Source: Hermatobates lingyangjiaoensis (taxonomy: Eukaryota > Arthropoda > Insecta > Hemiptera > Hermatobatidae). From it: a DNA stretch of 64,000 nt. The DNA lies in NCBI GenBank assembly GCA_026182355.1, contig JAPFBL010000563.1, positions 1 through 64,000 of the forward strand, written 5' to 3'. The notes below the pieces were generated by a model, which was given only the letters and a program-made list of their open reading frames with translations, did not search any database and was not told where the DNA came from. A program made the position numbers and the translations under genes. Positions 21,144 to 31,973 of the stretch are shown here, in pieces. Positions within the stretch are counted from its first letter, which is position 1, and the number at the start of each line of letters is the position of its first letter.

Positions 21144-21278
21144 CCTCTCCCTTCAAAGGGGAATGTGCGGCTAAACATCTCCCCTCCAGAACAACCCTGA
21201 GGGTAGGTACCCTATACCACACCATACAGTGACTAACACGGTTGTACTGAAAGCGAAGGTCTCAAATGTCTAATCAGT
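21144..21278. other. Non-repetitive flank of the 38-bp array
   Basis: Moderately GC-rich sequence with 'ccctctcccttcaaagggga'. Nothing recognised. Confidence 0.4.
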
Positions 21279-21767
21279 CAAGTATGGCCGTTAGCAAGGA
21301 GGGGGGGGAGGCATTTTGAGGTTGTAAAATAGAAAAAAGAAAAAAAAATTTAACAAAAAAAATCTGAAATTGTAAACCAAAATAAGATTTTATGTCTTAA
21401 TGGTTTTATATATGTAATCATTTTATAAAACGGATTTTACAGCTGTAATATTTCGAAATTAAAAATAAATTTATTTTAAATTTTTCAAAACTAATTCTTT
21501 AAATGGATTGATAGTATTATTATATTTGTTTTCGTAGCCAGTTAATTTAATTTAACAATTTTTTTATAATTTGAATTATACGTTTTTGTTTATAAAAATT
21601 TTTGGTTTTCTTTGATGACGGACGTGTATGTATACGAGTACTGAAATAAGATGAAAGTCTGGGACTAATAACAGCAGTCTAAAATTAGATCTTTGATTGT
21701 AATTTTAAAAAAATAAATATTTTGATGACTGTTTGGAATTTTCGGAGAGGGGTGGACTACGTCACTC
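21279..21767. mobile_element. hAT-type non-autonomous element, older copy
   Basis: This is the same repeat as 30925-31487, in opposite orientation: a G-run, 'aggcattttgaggttgtaaa', 'aaaaatctgaaattgtaaac', the gtagccagttaatttaatttaac segment, and 'gaaagtctgggactaataac agcagtctaaaattagatc' in the same order. The right end ctacgtcactc mirrors the other copy's gagtggcgtag. I see no clear target duplication here. Confidence 0.6.
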
Positions 21768-22214
21768 ACTCAACTGTTTGAATTATCTGTTCCTATTATA
21801 CTGTAGAAGTAAAGTAACAGCAGCTTGTTGAGCTCCTGTATGACTATAGTTAAAAAATAAGCGCTATTAACAATTTAGTCCCCTTGAAAGGCAAAAAAAA
21901 AAGTTTGAAGCCCCAAAAACATGGACTTTTCGAAAAAAAATCAGAAAAAAGTTTTCAAGGTTCTATCTTGTATAATTCAAGAAATTCATATTACTTTTTA
22001 TAGGACTTTATTACACATTCATATGATTATTTTGACTGATCTGAATAATTTAAATCAAAAATGATAAACTATAACCTTCTTACCCTCATCGTATAGCTGG
22101 CACTAGTCCAGCTCTGGTAGTCTTCCAGGGTCACTCCCTAAACAGATTCCTCTTTTAACAACTGATTATATAAGGTGTATAAGACATTGGTTTCTTGTAA
22201 CCTGGAAACTAGAT
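21768..22214. other. AT-rich DNA, nothing recognised
   Basis: No supportable feature. Confidence 0.4.
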
Positions 22215-22390
22215 TTATATATATATATATATATACCATGATGAACGAAAAACGGTACGGCAGGACACATTACACTTAAAATAAACTGTGATACATAGAC
22301 TGAAACATAAGAAAGACTCACTTTTCAATATTTCGACTGCCATTACGGTCGAAATATTATAAAGAAGGCAGCACACAAATAGACAAAAGA
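22215..22390 (-). mobile_element. Family C terminus, left arm long, partner nearly lost
   Basis: From (TA)n: 'gaacgaaaaacggtacggca' ggacacattacacttaaaataaactgtgatacatagactg...actcacttttcaatatttcgac, i.e. the long family C tail inverted. The partner is reduced to tgccattacggtcgaaatatt. Confidence 0.65.
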
Positions 22391-22392
22391 AT

Positions 22393-22717
22393 ATTTTTTC
22401 TATTGCTTAAACCAATATCCTAGCGGATTATAACGCCAGCCGTTTACCGGCTTTTTGTTGGTCAACGATTCTATAGATTCTACAATGAGAGTCCTAAATT
22501 TTGTCTAATTCAAGTGCATTTCGAGTAGGGATCTGTAACGAGTAACTGATATCGAACAAGCTCGGGACCGATGGCTTTAACACCCTCTCCGAGGAACGAC
22601 GTAAGTACTTAGATTTGTTCACCTCCCGCATGAATAAGGGCAAGGTGGGGATCGAACCCGGACTGGACTACCAACCCAGAGGCGAGTACGTCAACCACTG
22701 AGCTAACCTGGCCCCTT
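22393..22717 (-). mobile_element. tRNA-derived SINE, tail type ii, full length
   Basis: On the plus strand, from tail to head: 'cagccgtttaccggcttttt', 'gagagtcctaaattttgtct', 'agtagggatctgtaacgagt', 'gggaccgatggctttaacac' cctctccgaggaacgacgt, 'cacctcccgcatgaataagg', then the tRNA-like head with 'gggatcgaacccggactgga' (B box) and 'caaccactgagctaacctgg' (A box). Pol III promoter boxes are recognisable on the minus strand. This is the best full-length copy with tail type ii. Confidence 0.85.
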
Positions 22718-22721
22718 AGAC

Positions 22722-22925
22722 AGAGGAATAACTCACTTATATATTTCGACCATCGTCGTCATCAGGAGATGAAGAGTCCCGCAGGAAGGTAGGTGGTGAC
22801 ACCTGCGGACGATGATGGTCCCAATATAGAAGTGAGTTATTTCTTTGTCTATTGGTGTACTACTTTCTTTATAATTGGTTTTTATTCAAAAGTCCGCTGG
22901 ACCGTTTCATTCAATTTATATGTAT
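22722..22925. mobile_element. Family D foldback
   Basis: The left arm 'gaggaataactcacttatat' atttcgaccatcgtcgtcatcaggag is inverted relative to acgatgatggtcccaatatagaagtgagttatttc. The right side continues with 'tctattggtgtactactttc' and 'caaaagtccgctggaccgtt', the same end as the PLE at 15962. The left-arm core on the minus strand is intact (CTGATGACGAC...GTCGAAA). Confidence 0.75.
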
Positions 22926-22938
22926 AAATTATATATAT

Positions 22939-23131
22939 AACAAGATTTTACATAAACACAAGAAATAACAATCAATGATCAAACCACAATATGAAATGGA
23001 AAAAAAAGACTATGATCATTCAAACGTAACAAGCAGTCATCGTCAGAGGGTTTTTGACTCTGACGAAAACAGCTTGTTACAGTTGAAAGATCTTAGTCTT
23101 TTTTTTTTCATTTCATATTGTGGTTTAATCA
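22939..23131. mobile_element. Family A foldback, left arm long
   Basis: The left arm carries the tail ('caagattttacataaacaca' agaaataacaatcaatgatcaaaccacaat). Cores 'cagtcatcgtcagagggttt' and ttgactctgacgaaaacagc meet after a short loop. The right arm ends at gtggtttaatca before (TA)-rich sequence. The 64-codon frame across it is not a gene. Confidence 0.8.
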
Positions 23132-23455
23132 CATATATAAAAATGTTATTCTGTAAAATTAAAAATTAAACAACTGAAAACTATCGTTATATGTATAAAC
23201 CATACAAACATGGAAGCAGAAACAAAATTGAATTAAGCTATAGGTCAAACTTAGTTGATCATTAAAATTCATGCAAGAATATCTCGAAGTAAAGCAGTCG
23301 GCACTATGTCAGGGAATCCCAAAGCAGACATAGTACTCTTTATTATCAATATAAAATGTTACTATTTTATAATGTAATGTTTATATTTATAATATATGAT
23401 TTCGGAGTGTTTTATAAAATACGACCAACGTATTTTACATATTTTTTTTTAGTAC

Positions 23456-23640
23456 GACCAACAAACCACAATTAGAAATGAGAAAAAAAACTAAGATCTT
23501 TCAAATTAAATTTTCAGTTGGGATTTGATTCTGACAAAGACTGCTTGTTACAGTTGAAAGATCTTAGCCTTTTTTTCTCATTTCTTATTGTCGTTTGGAC
23601 GTTGATTGTTATTTCACAAGTTTATTTTGAAATCTTGTTA
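23456..23640. mobile_element. Family A foldback, right arm long
   Basis: The left arm begins 'caacaaaccacaattagaaa' and contains gactaagatctttc-like sequence but has lost its core. The right arm is intact ('gattctgacaaagactgctt' gttacagttgaaagatcttagcc, then 'gtttggacgttgattgttat' and the tail). Confidence 0.7.
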
Positions 23641-23734
23641 AAGATAAGGTAATTGAATTGATGAACTTAATTTGTAAGTTGCCTGCGGTCGTTGGAATCG
23701 TAACTAAAGGATATGTTGAGAATCGTCTGTAGTT

Positions 23735-23960
23735 AAATCAGCTGTGGTATGTTGGAGAAGTCGACAGGTAGATAAGAAGAGTAAGGATGTGGGGCCTGAG
23801 GAGTACAAGACAAGGTGGTGCGGGGCAACCTGTTGCCCAAGGTCGACAGCCGTCCTCCTTTGTCTCCCCATGCTAAATCCAGCCCACTTCCTCGCCGCAG
23901 CAGTCTTGCTTCTAAGCGAAAGTCCTCCTTCTTCTTGTATTTATTTAGTCCATTCAAGTT
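23735..23960. other. GC-rich block of unknown origin
   Basis: Frames are open on both strands (74 codons each), with no recognised domain. The minus frame has charged and leucine-rich stretches (RLEARLLRRGSGLDLAWGDK), which might be a retroelement remnant. Confidence 0.3.
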
Positions 23961-23996
23961 TCACTTAATTCCTTCTACATACATACAATATAGTCC

Positions 23997-24043
23997 ACCC
24001 CCCCCCCCCCCCCCCACACATACACACACACACACACAAACAC
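23997..24043. repeat. C17 run followed by (CA)n
   Basis: A homopolymer C run continues directly into cacacatacacacaca-type microsatellite. Confidence 0.95.
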
Positions 24044-24159
24044 ACTAAGCGGATTTTATTTCACCGAACAATAGTTAAGAATATGTTCTTTAAGGTATAA
24101 TGAAGAATGTTTCATCTCAAGAACATGATAACACCGAATAACCTTTCTTACTTTTCGGC

Positions 24160-24692
24160 TATCGGGGAGCATATGAAGCTTGTTTTGACTCTCTGTTTAT
24201 CTAAGCCTTTCGGCTATGACACAAAATCATAACCTGCAGTCCCTCAGCCACTTTGAATTCACAAGAGCTCTGTAGTGCCCAAGCCATATAACTTGAAACA
24301 CTTTTAGACCCTTGGAGAGCATATTAAGCCTGCTTTGACTCTCTCTGTATCTAAGCCTTCTGGCTATAACACAAAATCATAACCTGCAGTGCCTCAGCCA
24401 CTTTGAATTCACAAGAGCTCCACAGTGCCCAAGCCGTATAACTTGAAACAATTTTAGACCCTTGGAGAGTATATTAAGCCTGCTTTGACTCTCTTTGTAT
24501 CTATGCATTTCGGCTATGACACAAAATCATAGCCTGCAGTCCCTCAGCCACTTTGAATTCACAAGAGCTTTGTAGTGCCCAAAACATATAACTTGAAACA
24601 CTTTTAGACCCTTGGAGAGCATATTAAGCCTGCTTTGACTCTCTTTGTATCTAATCATTTCGGCTATGACACAAAATCATAATCTGCAGTCC
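24160..24692. repeat. 150-bp tandem repeat, 3.5 copies
   Basis: The segment tg(c/t)tttgactctct recurs at 24181, 24331, 24481 and 24631, exactly 150 bases apart. Units share 'cggctatgacacaaaatcat' aacctgcagtccctcagccactttgaattcacaagagct and 'cacttttagacccttggaga'. The first unit is the most diverged at its left end, and the last is cut at ctgcagtcctacc, where a SINE begins. Confidence 0.9.
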
Positions 24693-24694
24693 TA

Positions 24695-24845
24695 CCTTCG
24701 CAGAGGTAGGCCTAAGAGCATGTTAAGCCGATTGGTCCCGGGCCTGTAAAATATCAGATACTCGTTAAAGATCTCTACTCTAAACCAGTTGAGTTAGTCA
24801 AAATTCAGGACTCTCAACATAGAATGTTCATTGTGTGGTATCACA
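24695..24845 (+). mobile_element. SINE 3' half, tail type iii
   Basis: Contains 'gcatgttaagccgattggtc' ccgggcctgtaaaatatcagatactcgttaaagatctctactct, 'agttgagttagtcaaaattc' and 'gttcattgtgtggtatcaca'. The head is missing, since the 150-bp array abuts the body. The 3' part aligns with the type iii tail of 25770-26060. Confidence 0.7.
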
Positions 24846-25768
24846 AACGACCAGTCTTGAGCAGCCCATCTGTGTTCTCTCGTGTTGTCCCTTTTATATA
24901 CCTAACCAAGCAATTTATTCTGACCTCAAGATCCTAGCAGTTCAGTAAATAGAATATTCTCGTTACAAATCCTTCCATAAAAACCTTCCTAACCTTAGTA
25001 ATCTTAGTAATCTCTTAATCCAACGAATATCTTTTATAAATATCCCGGGAAATCCGTGAAGATGTCTGAAGAGGATGTGGTCCAAGAGAGTTATTACTAT
25101 AACCTGCTATTGGTGGGTTTTTTCTCATACATATGTTTTCTGATTTATTGAATATTGTATTATGACTTAGTTCTCACGCCAGGTAGTGACCCCTGGATTA
25201 CTTCTTCCCTCCTGCCTCCTGTAATCAATTATCGGTATCTGTGTTATCCATGTCAATGTTAATGTTATCCTTGCATTGTTGTGACTTGTGCATGATGATT
25301 GAGGTGTGGGTGACATGGTGAAGATGACGTTGCTGAAGAGAAGCAGACATGACGGTGGTCAGTTCTGGCGTGGGAAAGTAATTAACAGAAAGGGTCCTCA
25401 GGAGGTGGGCCGGTAACGGTAGGTCTGGACCATTGGCAGTCTCTTTATTGTTGTTAACAACAACTCAATACCATGACGCTTCTGTTACGCTTTCAGGTCT
25501 TTCCTCAATTTATAACCTGTACTATATAACAAAACAACTTCAAACTGTTAATAATCATTTCGGCAAAAGATTATTAAAAATACGCTTTATAAATTAAAAA
25601 TAAATGGTTTTTATTGTCATCTGAGTATTTTCGTAGAATTTCAAAGAAATGTGGGACATCATAAGACTAACATAATTTTTCAGGAAGTAAATTTATAGTT
25701 GTTAAATAAATGTATAAGTTCTTGTCTTAATCTCGACAGAAGTTATTAATTGGAATAATAGGGAACTA
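24846..25768. other. Unassigned sequence
   Basis: Mixed composition with no recognised gene. A weakly GC-rich stretch at 25290-25450 shows no motif. Confidence 0.4.
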
Positions 25769-25769
25769 T

Positions 25770-26060
25770 GTTGGCTCTGTGGGTCACCTCGGGACTGGTA
25801 GGTCCGTGGTTCAATACTCATTCTGGACCTCGATTTATTAAAGCTTGAGGTGAATACATTTGAGGAATGTTGTCCTTCGAAGATGATGTTAAGCCGTCGG
25901 TCCCGAGCCTGTACTATGTCAGGTACTCGTTAAAGATCCCTATTCTAAGTACACTTGAGTTAGGCAAAATTTAAGACTCCCAATATAGAATATTAATTGT
26001 TTGGTAGCGCAAAAAGTCAGTGTTTGGCTCTTGTGGATCTGCCAATGCAACCTATCCTAA
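25770..26060 (+). mobile_element. tRNA-derived SINE, tail type iii
   Basis: A degenerate head includes 'ctggtaggtccgtggttcaa' (B-box region). It is followed by the body 'ttaagccgtcggtcccgagc' ctgtactatgtcaggtactcgttaaagatccctattct, then gagttaggcaaaatttaagactcccaatatagaat and the tail 'tttggctcttgtggatctgc' caatgcaacctatcc. Confidence 0.75.
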
Positions 26061-27110
26061 TATAACCTTTGTGACAATAATAAATTAAACTGAAGAGATC
26101 TTAAACGAATCCTTCATTTAAATTATAAAATAATTTCCCAAATCCAATACTTTCCATCTGCATTTCATATAGAAGGAAAATGAAAGTAAAAAAGAAATCA
26201 TTTGTAATAAATAATTATAATATTTGTAATTTTTGTTTATCAGATATTGTTGTTTAAGTAATAATTCTACTAAGCAGTACATTATTATGAATTAGATCTA
26301 TTGTGAATAAAATAAAAAGATAGGATCAATCAGAAGGACAAACTAGAGTACACATTCACTCACTATTCACAGACGAATTTGCTGAACCTCTTTTCTTGGG
26401 CTCATATAATTCATTTGAAAATTCAATAAAAAAAATTTCGACTGGAACCTAATAATTCCATAGTTCTATATTTTACGTACAGAATAAATGGGAGCAAAAA
26501 ATAGATAGTCTGTCTATTTTTTCTTTAACCAATGCCTTACCTGCAGATCTGCCTGGCACTATTCTAGAAACAGAACGAGTAGATCATTTATTAATTAACA
26601 CTAATTTTTTGTCAAGACTGGACTGGACATGTCATTTTTGCATTGGTAGCCCTAAATACAGTCAATAAAGAGTGCCACACCTTTTATGGACTCAAGTTCG
26701 ACGATACTACTTTTTCTATGAGAGACGGTGTCTCCCTGATTACAACCTTGGAATACGTCATGATGAAATACAAGCGTGTTTGAAATATATTAAAATCTGG
26801 TTTTCTTAGATTTTATATGTTGCATTATGAATAGTACAAGATAAAAATGGGTTTATTATTCAAGTGAAAGTGGTATTATATGTCGAAACATGATGATTTT
26901 GTCATTTTATGACAACTATGATTACATCATTCAGATATCTTTCAAACATTTTTTGTCACCTTGAGTTGTGATGGTTTTTTTGCCGTTAGTTAATCGAATC
27001 ATCAGGCCCAACGTAAAGACCATTGTCGCACAGAGTCCTTCAGGTAGCTTCAAAATCAAACTTGTTGTTTTCTAACACTCATATTTATATGTCTTTCACT
27101 TTTTAGTGCT
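26061..27110. other. Mostly unassigned; possible decayed coding at 26540-26800
   Basis: From 26540 the plus strand reads about 40 codons (ADLPGTILETERVDHLL and on), one stop, and about 40 more (PDYNLGIRHDEIQACL). That is longer than expected by chance in this base composition, but I recognise no family. The rest holds nothing I can support. Confidence 0.3.
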
Positions 27111-27114
27111 GTTC

Positions 27115-27405
27115 TAGGTGTGGAAATTGTGGCTCATTTATTATTCGGCACCCATATTAGTAATGGGTGAGCCACATAACCTGTTGATTCTACATTGGGA
27201 GTCCTAAATTTTGCCTAACTCAAGTGTTACGAGTACCTGACATCGTACATGGTCGTGATAGTTGGCCTTAATGTCCTCTCCTAGGGACGACGTGCTCAGA
27301 TTTATTCACCATCCAGGTGAATAAATTGAGGGTCTTGAAGGTATCGAACCCCGGATCTACCAGTTCAGAGGCAAGTACGTTAACAACTGACCTAACCTGG
27401 CCGTT
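27115..27405 (-). mobile_element. tRNA-derived SINE, tail type i, full length
   Basis: On the plus strand: tail 'ttattattcggcacccatat' tagtaatgggtgagccacataacctgttgattctacattgggagtcc, body 'aaattttgcctaactcaagt', gagtacctgacatcgtacatgg, 'gtcctctcctagggacgacg' and cacc-tccaggtgaataaattgagg, then head 'ggtatcgaaccccggatcta' and 'ctgacctaacctggcc'. It is typical of the largest tail group in this window. Confidence 0.85.
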
Positions 27406-27789
27406 TCAAAATCAAACTTGTGGAGTTATATAAAAAAAAAACCATGTTTTTTAAATAAACTATTCAAATATTTACCATCAAACTATGTCTGGTTTAATTT
27501 AATTGCAATAGTTATCGGCCCTTGCTGATGATAAAAAAATAATACGACTAATTTTGGAAGGAAATTTCAAAGAGGATTCATATCAAGCAAGTATTGCCAC
27601 AACTTGGGCATAAGCCGTGCTGACTCATTTGTTATATGGATAATGCAACAAATATATACGTTCAAGTAGGAAAAATGATAATGGTTTCAATAATTTTCAT
27701 GTTTTTTTATTTTTGTTTAGTTTTATTAAATTCACGCATTATTAATCTAGAATTCCAATAATATTCCTTAAAGTTTATCTTGAGAGGAT
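27406..27789. other. AT-rich DNA, nothing recognised
   Basis: No supportable feature. Confidence 0.4.
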
Positions 27790-28045
27790 ATTCTGGCCTG
27801 GGTCTGTTTGTGTGGCAGGCCTGCTGAAACAGTAGCTCAAATACATTCAAGTGGGTTGCCCAGTGTTGCCACCCCTTCCAGGGGACCCACTTACGTTTCC
27901 CTCACTTTCTTCTGTTATTACTTCTATCAATTGGACTCTATTGTCTTGCCCCATTGTCAAGACAATTCCTACCATGTCCAATGTCGAAATTCCCCCTGCC
28001 ACATATCTAACACAATTGCGTGTCAGTAGTTGCTACTGCCTTTTT
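27790..28045. other. GC-richer block with open frames on both strands
   Basis: Plus frames of 73 and 106 codons and a minus frame of about 62 codons (GISTLDMVGIVLTMGQDN and on) are open. I recognise no domain. A 13-T run followed by gtag lies at its right edge. Origin unknown. Confidence 0.3.
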
Positions 28046-28754
28046 TTTTTTTGTAGTATACCTCTTATTACCTTCATTAAATGCTATCAGCTTGTGTCTT
28101 TAAATGTAATCAAAGCTTTGTCAAGTTTTTTTTTTTTAAGAAAACTTCTCCCACGATTGTTCTATATCTGAAATCTCGATCGATTAAAAACATTTAGCAT
28201 TATAATCTGACCGCATACAACATTCAATCAGTTTTCCTTTATTGTTTTCCTCTGTTTTATTAATTTATTGTAGTATATAAAATTGAATTTTTTTAAAAAA
28301 AAATTTTAAATACTAAGTTTATGAAACTTAAAAAGCAAATATGAAAAAATAGTATCAACGCAATGAAGTTTATTAAAAAAAAAAAAAAAAGCAAAAAAAT
28401 AAGAATTTAACTTGCTAGTTAGGTGTCTGTAATTAGAATGGGTGTCAAATAAAATAACTAATAAACTACCCTCCCTTTCGCTGTAACAAACCTATAAAGG
28501 TAACAGCTTATAATTGTGGGCGTTGGAAACTAATAAACAACAAACAGGTTTTGTTTGTCATTTTGTTTTCCTGAATTGGAGATCTTCAGAGTAGTTGGTA
28601 ATACAGGAAAGCTGAGTTTGAACTATGCTCATCGTGTAGAGAATTGTAATAAATTAAATGAATTGAGTGTAAGAAAAACACTTTTTTTTATCAAAAATAG
28701 AGTTGGGATAGCATTTTTCAAAAAAAGTAGCTTTGTGATTTCTAATTACTTTGA
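28046..28754. other. AT-rich DNA with poly(A/T) runs
   Basis: Contains A16 at about 28376 and a short piece of SINE tail type i, gaatgggtgtcaaataaaataactaataaa, at 28437-28467. Nothing else is recognised. Confidence 0.4.
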
Positions 28755-29605
28755 ACCCCATCCACTTTCGGGTAGGGAATCAGTTTCAGTTGGGCCATCT
28801 GGGTACCACAAGGGAACACACATAGACAGAACATTGGCCCTTTATGATAATACACAATGAATATTGATTCAACATTGGGAGTCGTAAATTTTGCCTCCTC
28901 TTCGACAGAAAATCAAAAACAAAACTCACAGAAAATCAATACAACACAATGTTGTATATGTGCTTTAGGTTATGCTTATGCTATAGAACTTTGGGGTTCT
29001 GCCAACCTTCAATTATTCGTCCTATACAAGCTATTAAAAATACTTCGAAAATTTTCACATCTCCCAATTTATGTTCCAAACATAATCGTTCACCGAGATT
29101 TTAAGGTCCATTTTGTTCGTGACTATGCAAAAGACCACTACAAACTATTACACAGTAAACTCTCAACTTATCCAAACCCACTTGCTCAAAATCTTTCCGT
29201 GCTAGTAATCCCCACAAACACCCTAAGGACGACTAAAACGGCAATGGCCACATGACATTCTGTTGTCATAAAGATTACATATAGTTATGGAGCGGTCCAC
29301 CCGATTTCCGCTACATAATCAAACAGCTATAGGACAAACCCTGAAACATAATTATTTCTAAATATATGAAATTGTAGTCGAAGTAACCAAAAAAAAAAAT
29401 GTCTAAATATTTAGAGTAAGGGTTTTTAACGGGTACCTCAGATGGTACAGGCTTGGGAACGATGGCTTAACACCCTCTCCGAAGGACGACGTATTCAGGT
29501 TTATTCACCACCCACATGAATAACTTGAGGGCCATAGTGGGTATTGAACTCTGGACGTACCAGTCCAGAGGCCAGCACGTTGGCACTAGACTAGCCCTGC
29601 CCCCT
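28755..29605 (-). mobile_element. tRNA-derived SINE (tail type iii) split by a LINE fragment
   Basis: Tail and start of body at 28755-28905 ('acagaacattggccctttat', 'caacattgggagtcgtaaat' tttgcct) and the rest at 29400-29605 ('atatttagagtaagggtttt' taacgggtacctcag, 'aacaccctctccgaaggacg' acgtattcaggtttattcacc, head 'ttgaactctggacgtaccag') are one SINE in order. The body is broken between gcct and tatttagagta by the LINE fragment at 28906-29399. Confidence 0.75.
28906..29399 (+). mobile_element. Jockey-type LINE, 5'-truncated, nested in the SINE
   Basis: A plus-strand frame (to 29255) ends in a region typical of the C-terminus of Jockey/non-LTR ORF2: YAIELWGSANLQLF ('yGiqlWG.a' motif), then PIYVPNIIVHRDFKVHFVRD ('PwYv.N..ih.DL.i..v'), YKLLHSKLSTYPNPLAQNLS ('S.L..HpNpl..nL') and a basic end. 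About 135 bases of 3' UTR and an A10 run at 29390-29399 follow. Only the last 110 or so codons remain, a normal 5' truncation. It inserted after the SINE did. Confidence 0.7.
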
Positions 29606-30265
29606 GGTATTATGATTTATTATTGATGTTGATGATTCTTTTGTTGCTTCCTACTTCTATCTATGAGGTGACTCACTTTATAGATCACAGAAACGTCGGC
29701 TCTATTCCTTTGATCCAGGTCTTTTTTTTTACTTCTCCTATTCAAAGGCTTTATTTGACCTTGAGAGGTCAAAAAAAAGATCCGAGATATTTTTAAAATG
29801 TAGCTCCTGAAAGTATATTAGGTTGTCTCTGCAAACACTTGGTTTTTTTTTCGTAGTCTGGTTGAACATATCTACTGAAGGAAGATATGCTATAGTGTAG
29901 AGTGCCCGGCCTCTTGTCTCCGGATGAGGTCGTTAATCCTCCCCCAAGCCAGTCTCCTCCGCCTCCATTCAGCTCCGTTGCCGCTCTTAACGGATTCCTC
30001 AAGTATCAACTGACAGTGTTTCTTCTGGTCTTTTATCCTTTACATTGGAGGCTGTTGAACTCATTTCATATTGCAACCTATTAGTTTTAATTGTTTTAAT
30101 CGCTTGTTATTACCTGTCTCAAATGATCCAGTTATATAACCAAATTGATAAATGCTTGTGCAATTACTTGAATATTGAAAGAAATGTTTCTTGTATCGCA
30201 ATATTGTTAATTTTATTTTTATGAACCTAAAATTGTGGATTTTTTTGTTGAAAAAATGACGTTGT
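29606..30265. other. Unassigned sequence
   Basis: Includes a GC-richer patch at 29905-30000 with proline-rich plus frames (60 codons). No recognised motif. Confidence 0.35.
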
Positions 30266-30480
30266 TTCCTAGCTTGTACGGTGTCATATTCTCGTTAAAG
30301 ATCCCTTCTCTAAATATATTTTAGTTAGACAAAATGTATGACTCCCAATGTAGAATCAAATGGTAATATTGTTCACCCATAACTGAAATTGGTGACAAAT
30401 AATAAATTAGCCTAAATTTTGTTCCCCATAGAACAGCACAAGAAAGTGAAAATCTTATAAGTGTGTCCATTGGAAAACAT
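30266..30480 (+). mobile_element. SINE 3' half, tail type i
   Basis: 'ctagcttgtacggtgtcata' ttctcgttaaagatcccttct, 'agttagacaaaatgtatgac' tcccaatgtagaatcaaatgg, then the tail 'tcacccataactgaaattgg' tgacaaataataaatt. The head is missing. Confidence 0.7.
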
Positions 30481-30560
30481 ATAATGATTTTTTTTGGAAA
30501 AAATACCACTAAATATGTGCATATGCCAGTCAAATTTGGATACCTGGAACAGCAAAGACG

Positions 30561-30747
30561 TTAGAAATAGGTTAAACCGTCATACCTCGTAAGAAGATCT
30601 TAGAGTCGTTGGAGCGCTTTCGGACATTGTCCATTTTCGAATTACAGTTCAGTAGGTTTGTTGCGATCGAAGATGGACAACATCCGAAAGCGCTCCAAGA
30701 CCTTCTTACGAGGTATGATGGTTTAACCTATTTCTAATATAAATCAT
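30561..30747. mobile_element. Foldback element I, copy 2
   Basis: Same arms as 10178-10388: 'ttagaaataggttaaaccgt' catacctcgtaagaagatctt...gagcgctttcggacattgtcc, loop around 30638-30660, then the complement ending 'cctatttctaatataaatca'. The left arm is shorter than the right. The shared right flank (ctcagtggtgttaacaatatgca) shows that both are copies of one larger repeat. Confidence 0.75.
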
Positions 30748-30924
30748 ACTAACCTCAGTGGTGTTAACAATATGCAAATATTTAGCAAAGATATTGCTTT
30801 TCCACCTCTAACCACCACATAATTAGCTTTCGAATAGGAATATCTTGTTTGCATGAATAACAATATCCAACTGAAAATTACTTTTCAAAAACCGGAGTGC
30901 CAACTGTAGGACGATTAATACTGA

Positions 30925-31487
30925 GAGTGGCGTAGCAAATATTTTTGACCCCCCCCCCCCCCCCGCTGAACGATGAAAATCTGTTAACATTCAAAACTCC
31001 AGAACATCTTGAAAATATTTATTTTCATACAATTACAATCAAGGATCTAATTTTAGACTATTGTCATTAGTCCCAGACTTACATTTTATTACAGTACTCC
31101 TATATATATATATACAGTCTTCATAAAGATAACCAATGATTTTTCAAAACAAAAACATATAATTTAAATCATAGAAAAATGGTTAAATTAAATTAACTGG
31201 CTGCGCAAATAAATATAATATATTTTCAACCGCACTAAAAAAACTAGTTTTTGAAAAATTAAAATAAATTTATTTTTAATTTGTAAATATTATGGTTTGA
31301 AAATCCGTTTAAAAACAGTATTAAACAAATAAAACGTAAAAATATTTTGGATCGTAAAAAATTATTTTGGTATAAAATTTCAGATTTTTTTGTTAGCTTT
31401 TTATTATTTTAATTTTTTTTTCAATTTTTACTCCCTCAAAATGAGCGCCCCCCCCCCCCCCCCCAGAGGTGTTGCTCTAAGCCACTG
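30925..31487. mobile_element. hAT-type non-autonomous element with 8-bp target duplication
   Basis: The ends are GAGTGGCGTAGCAAA and, inverted, CAGTGGCTTAGAGCAA, close to the CAGTGGCGTA terminus common in hAT elements. Immediately outside, AATACTGA occurs at 30917-30924 and 31488-31495, a perfect 8-bp target duplication, the hAT hallmark. Poly(C) runs of 15-17 bases lie about 25 bases inside each end. The interior is AT-rich and non-coding, so it depends on a transposase elsewhere. A second, older copy is at 21279-21767. Confidence 0.8.
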
Positions 31488-31495
31488 AATACTGA

Positions 31496-31970
31496 TAAGA
31501 AAATAGAAATAAGCCTGACTGATAAGATGAACTGTTGCAAAGTTAGTCAAAAGAGAATTTATAGAATTCTATCGAGTAGAGATAAAAGGGGAAAAAAAGG
31601 AAGCAAAATGAAACAGCTTACGGTGGAGTAAACAGCCAATGATAGAATGAATTGAAGAAGGCTTGAAGCAGCGACCCATAAGAAAGAAATGAACAAATGA
31701 CTATGAGTTAATTTAGAAACTTTCAAATGAAATATTTCAAGAAAGTCAATCGTAAAATTGCTATATTTAACTCCATATAAAAAAAAATAAAATAATAATA
31801 ATGTTTTTACGTGTTTTAAAATTAATGTGTCTAATTAAAAAGATTTGTAAATCCGCATGAACTCAAGCCAGTTTTTTATTATGACAAAAAGAATTTCTTT
31901 TTAATAATTTTCTACATGTTTAATGTTTTTTTTATCTCGACCACATATATTCCAACAATAGTTTTCTCTT
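31496..31970. other. AT-rich DNA, nothing recognised
   Basis: No supportable feature. Confidence 0.4.
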
Positions 31971-31973
31971 TTT

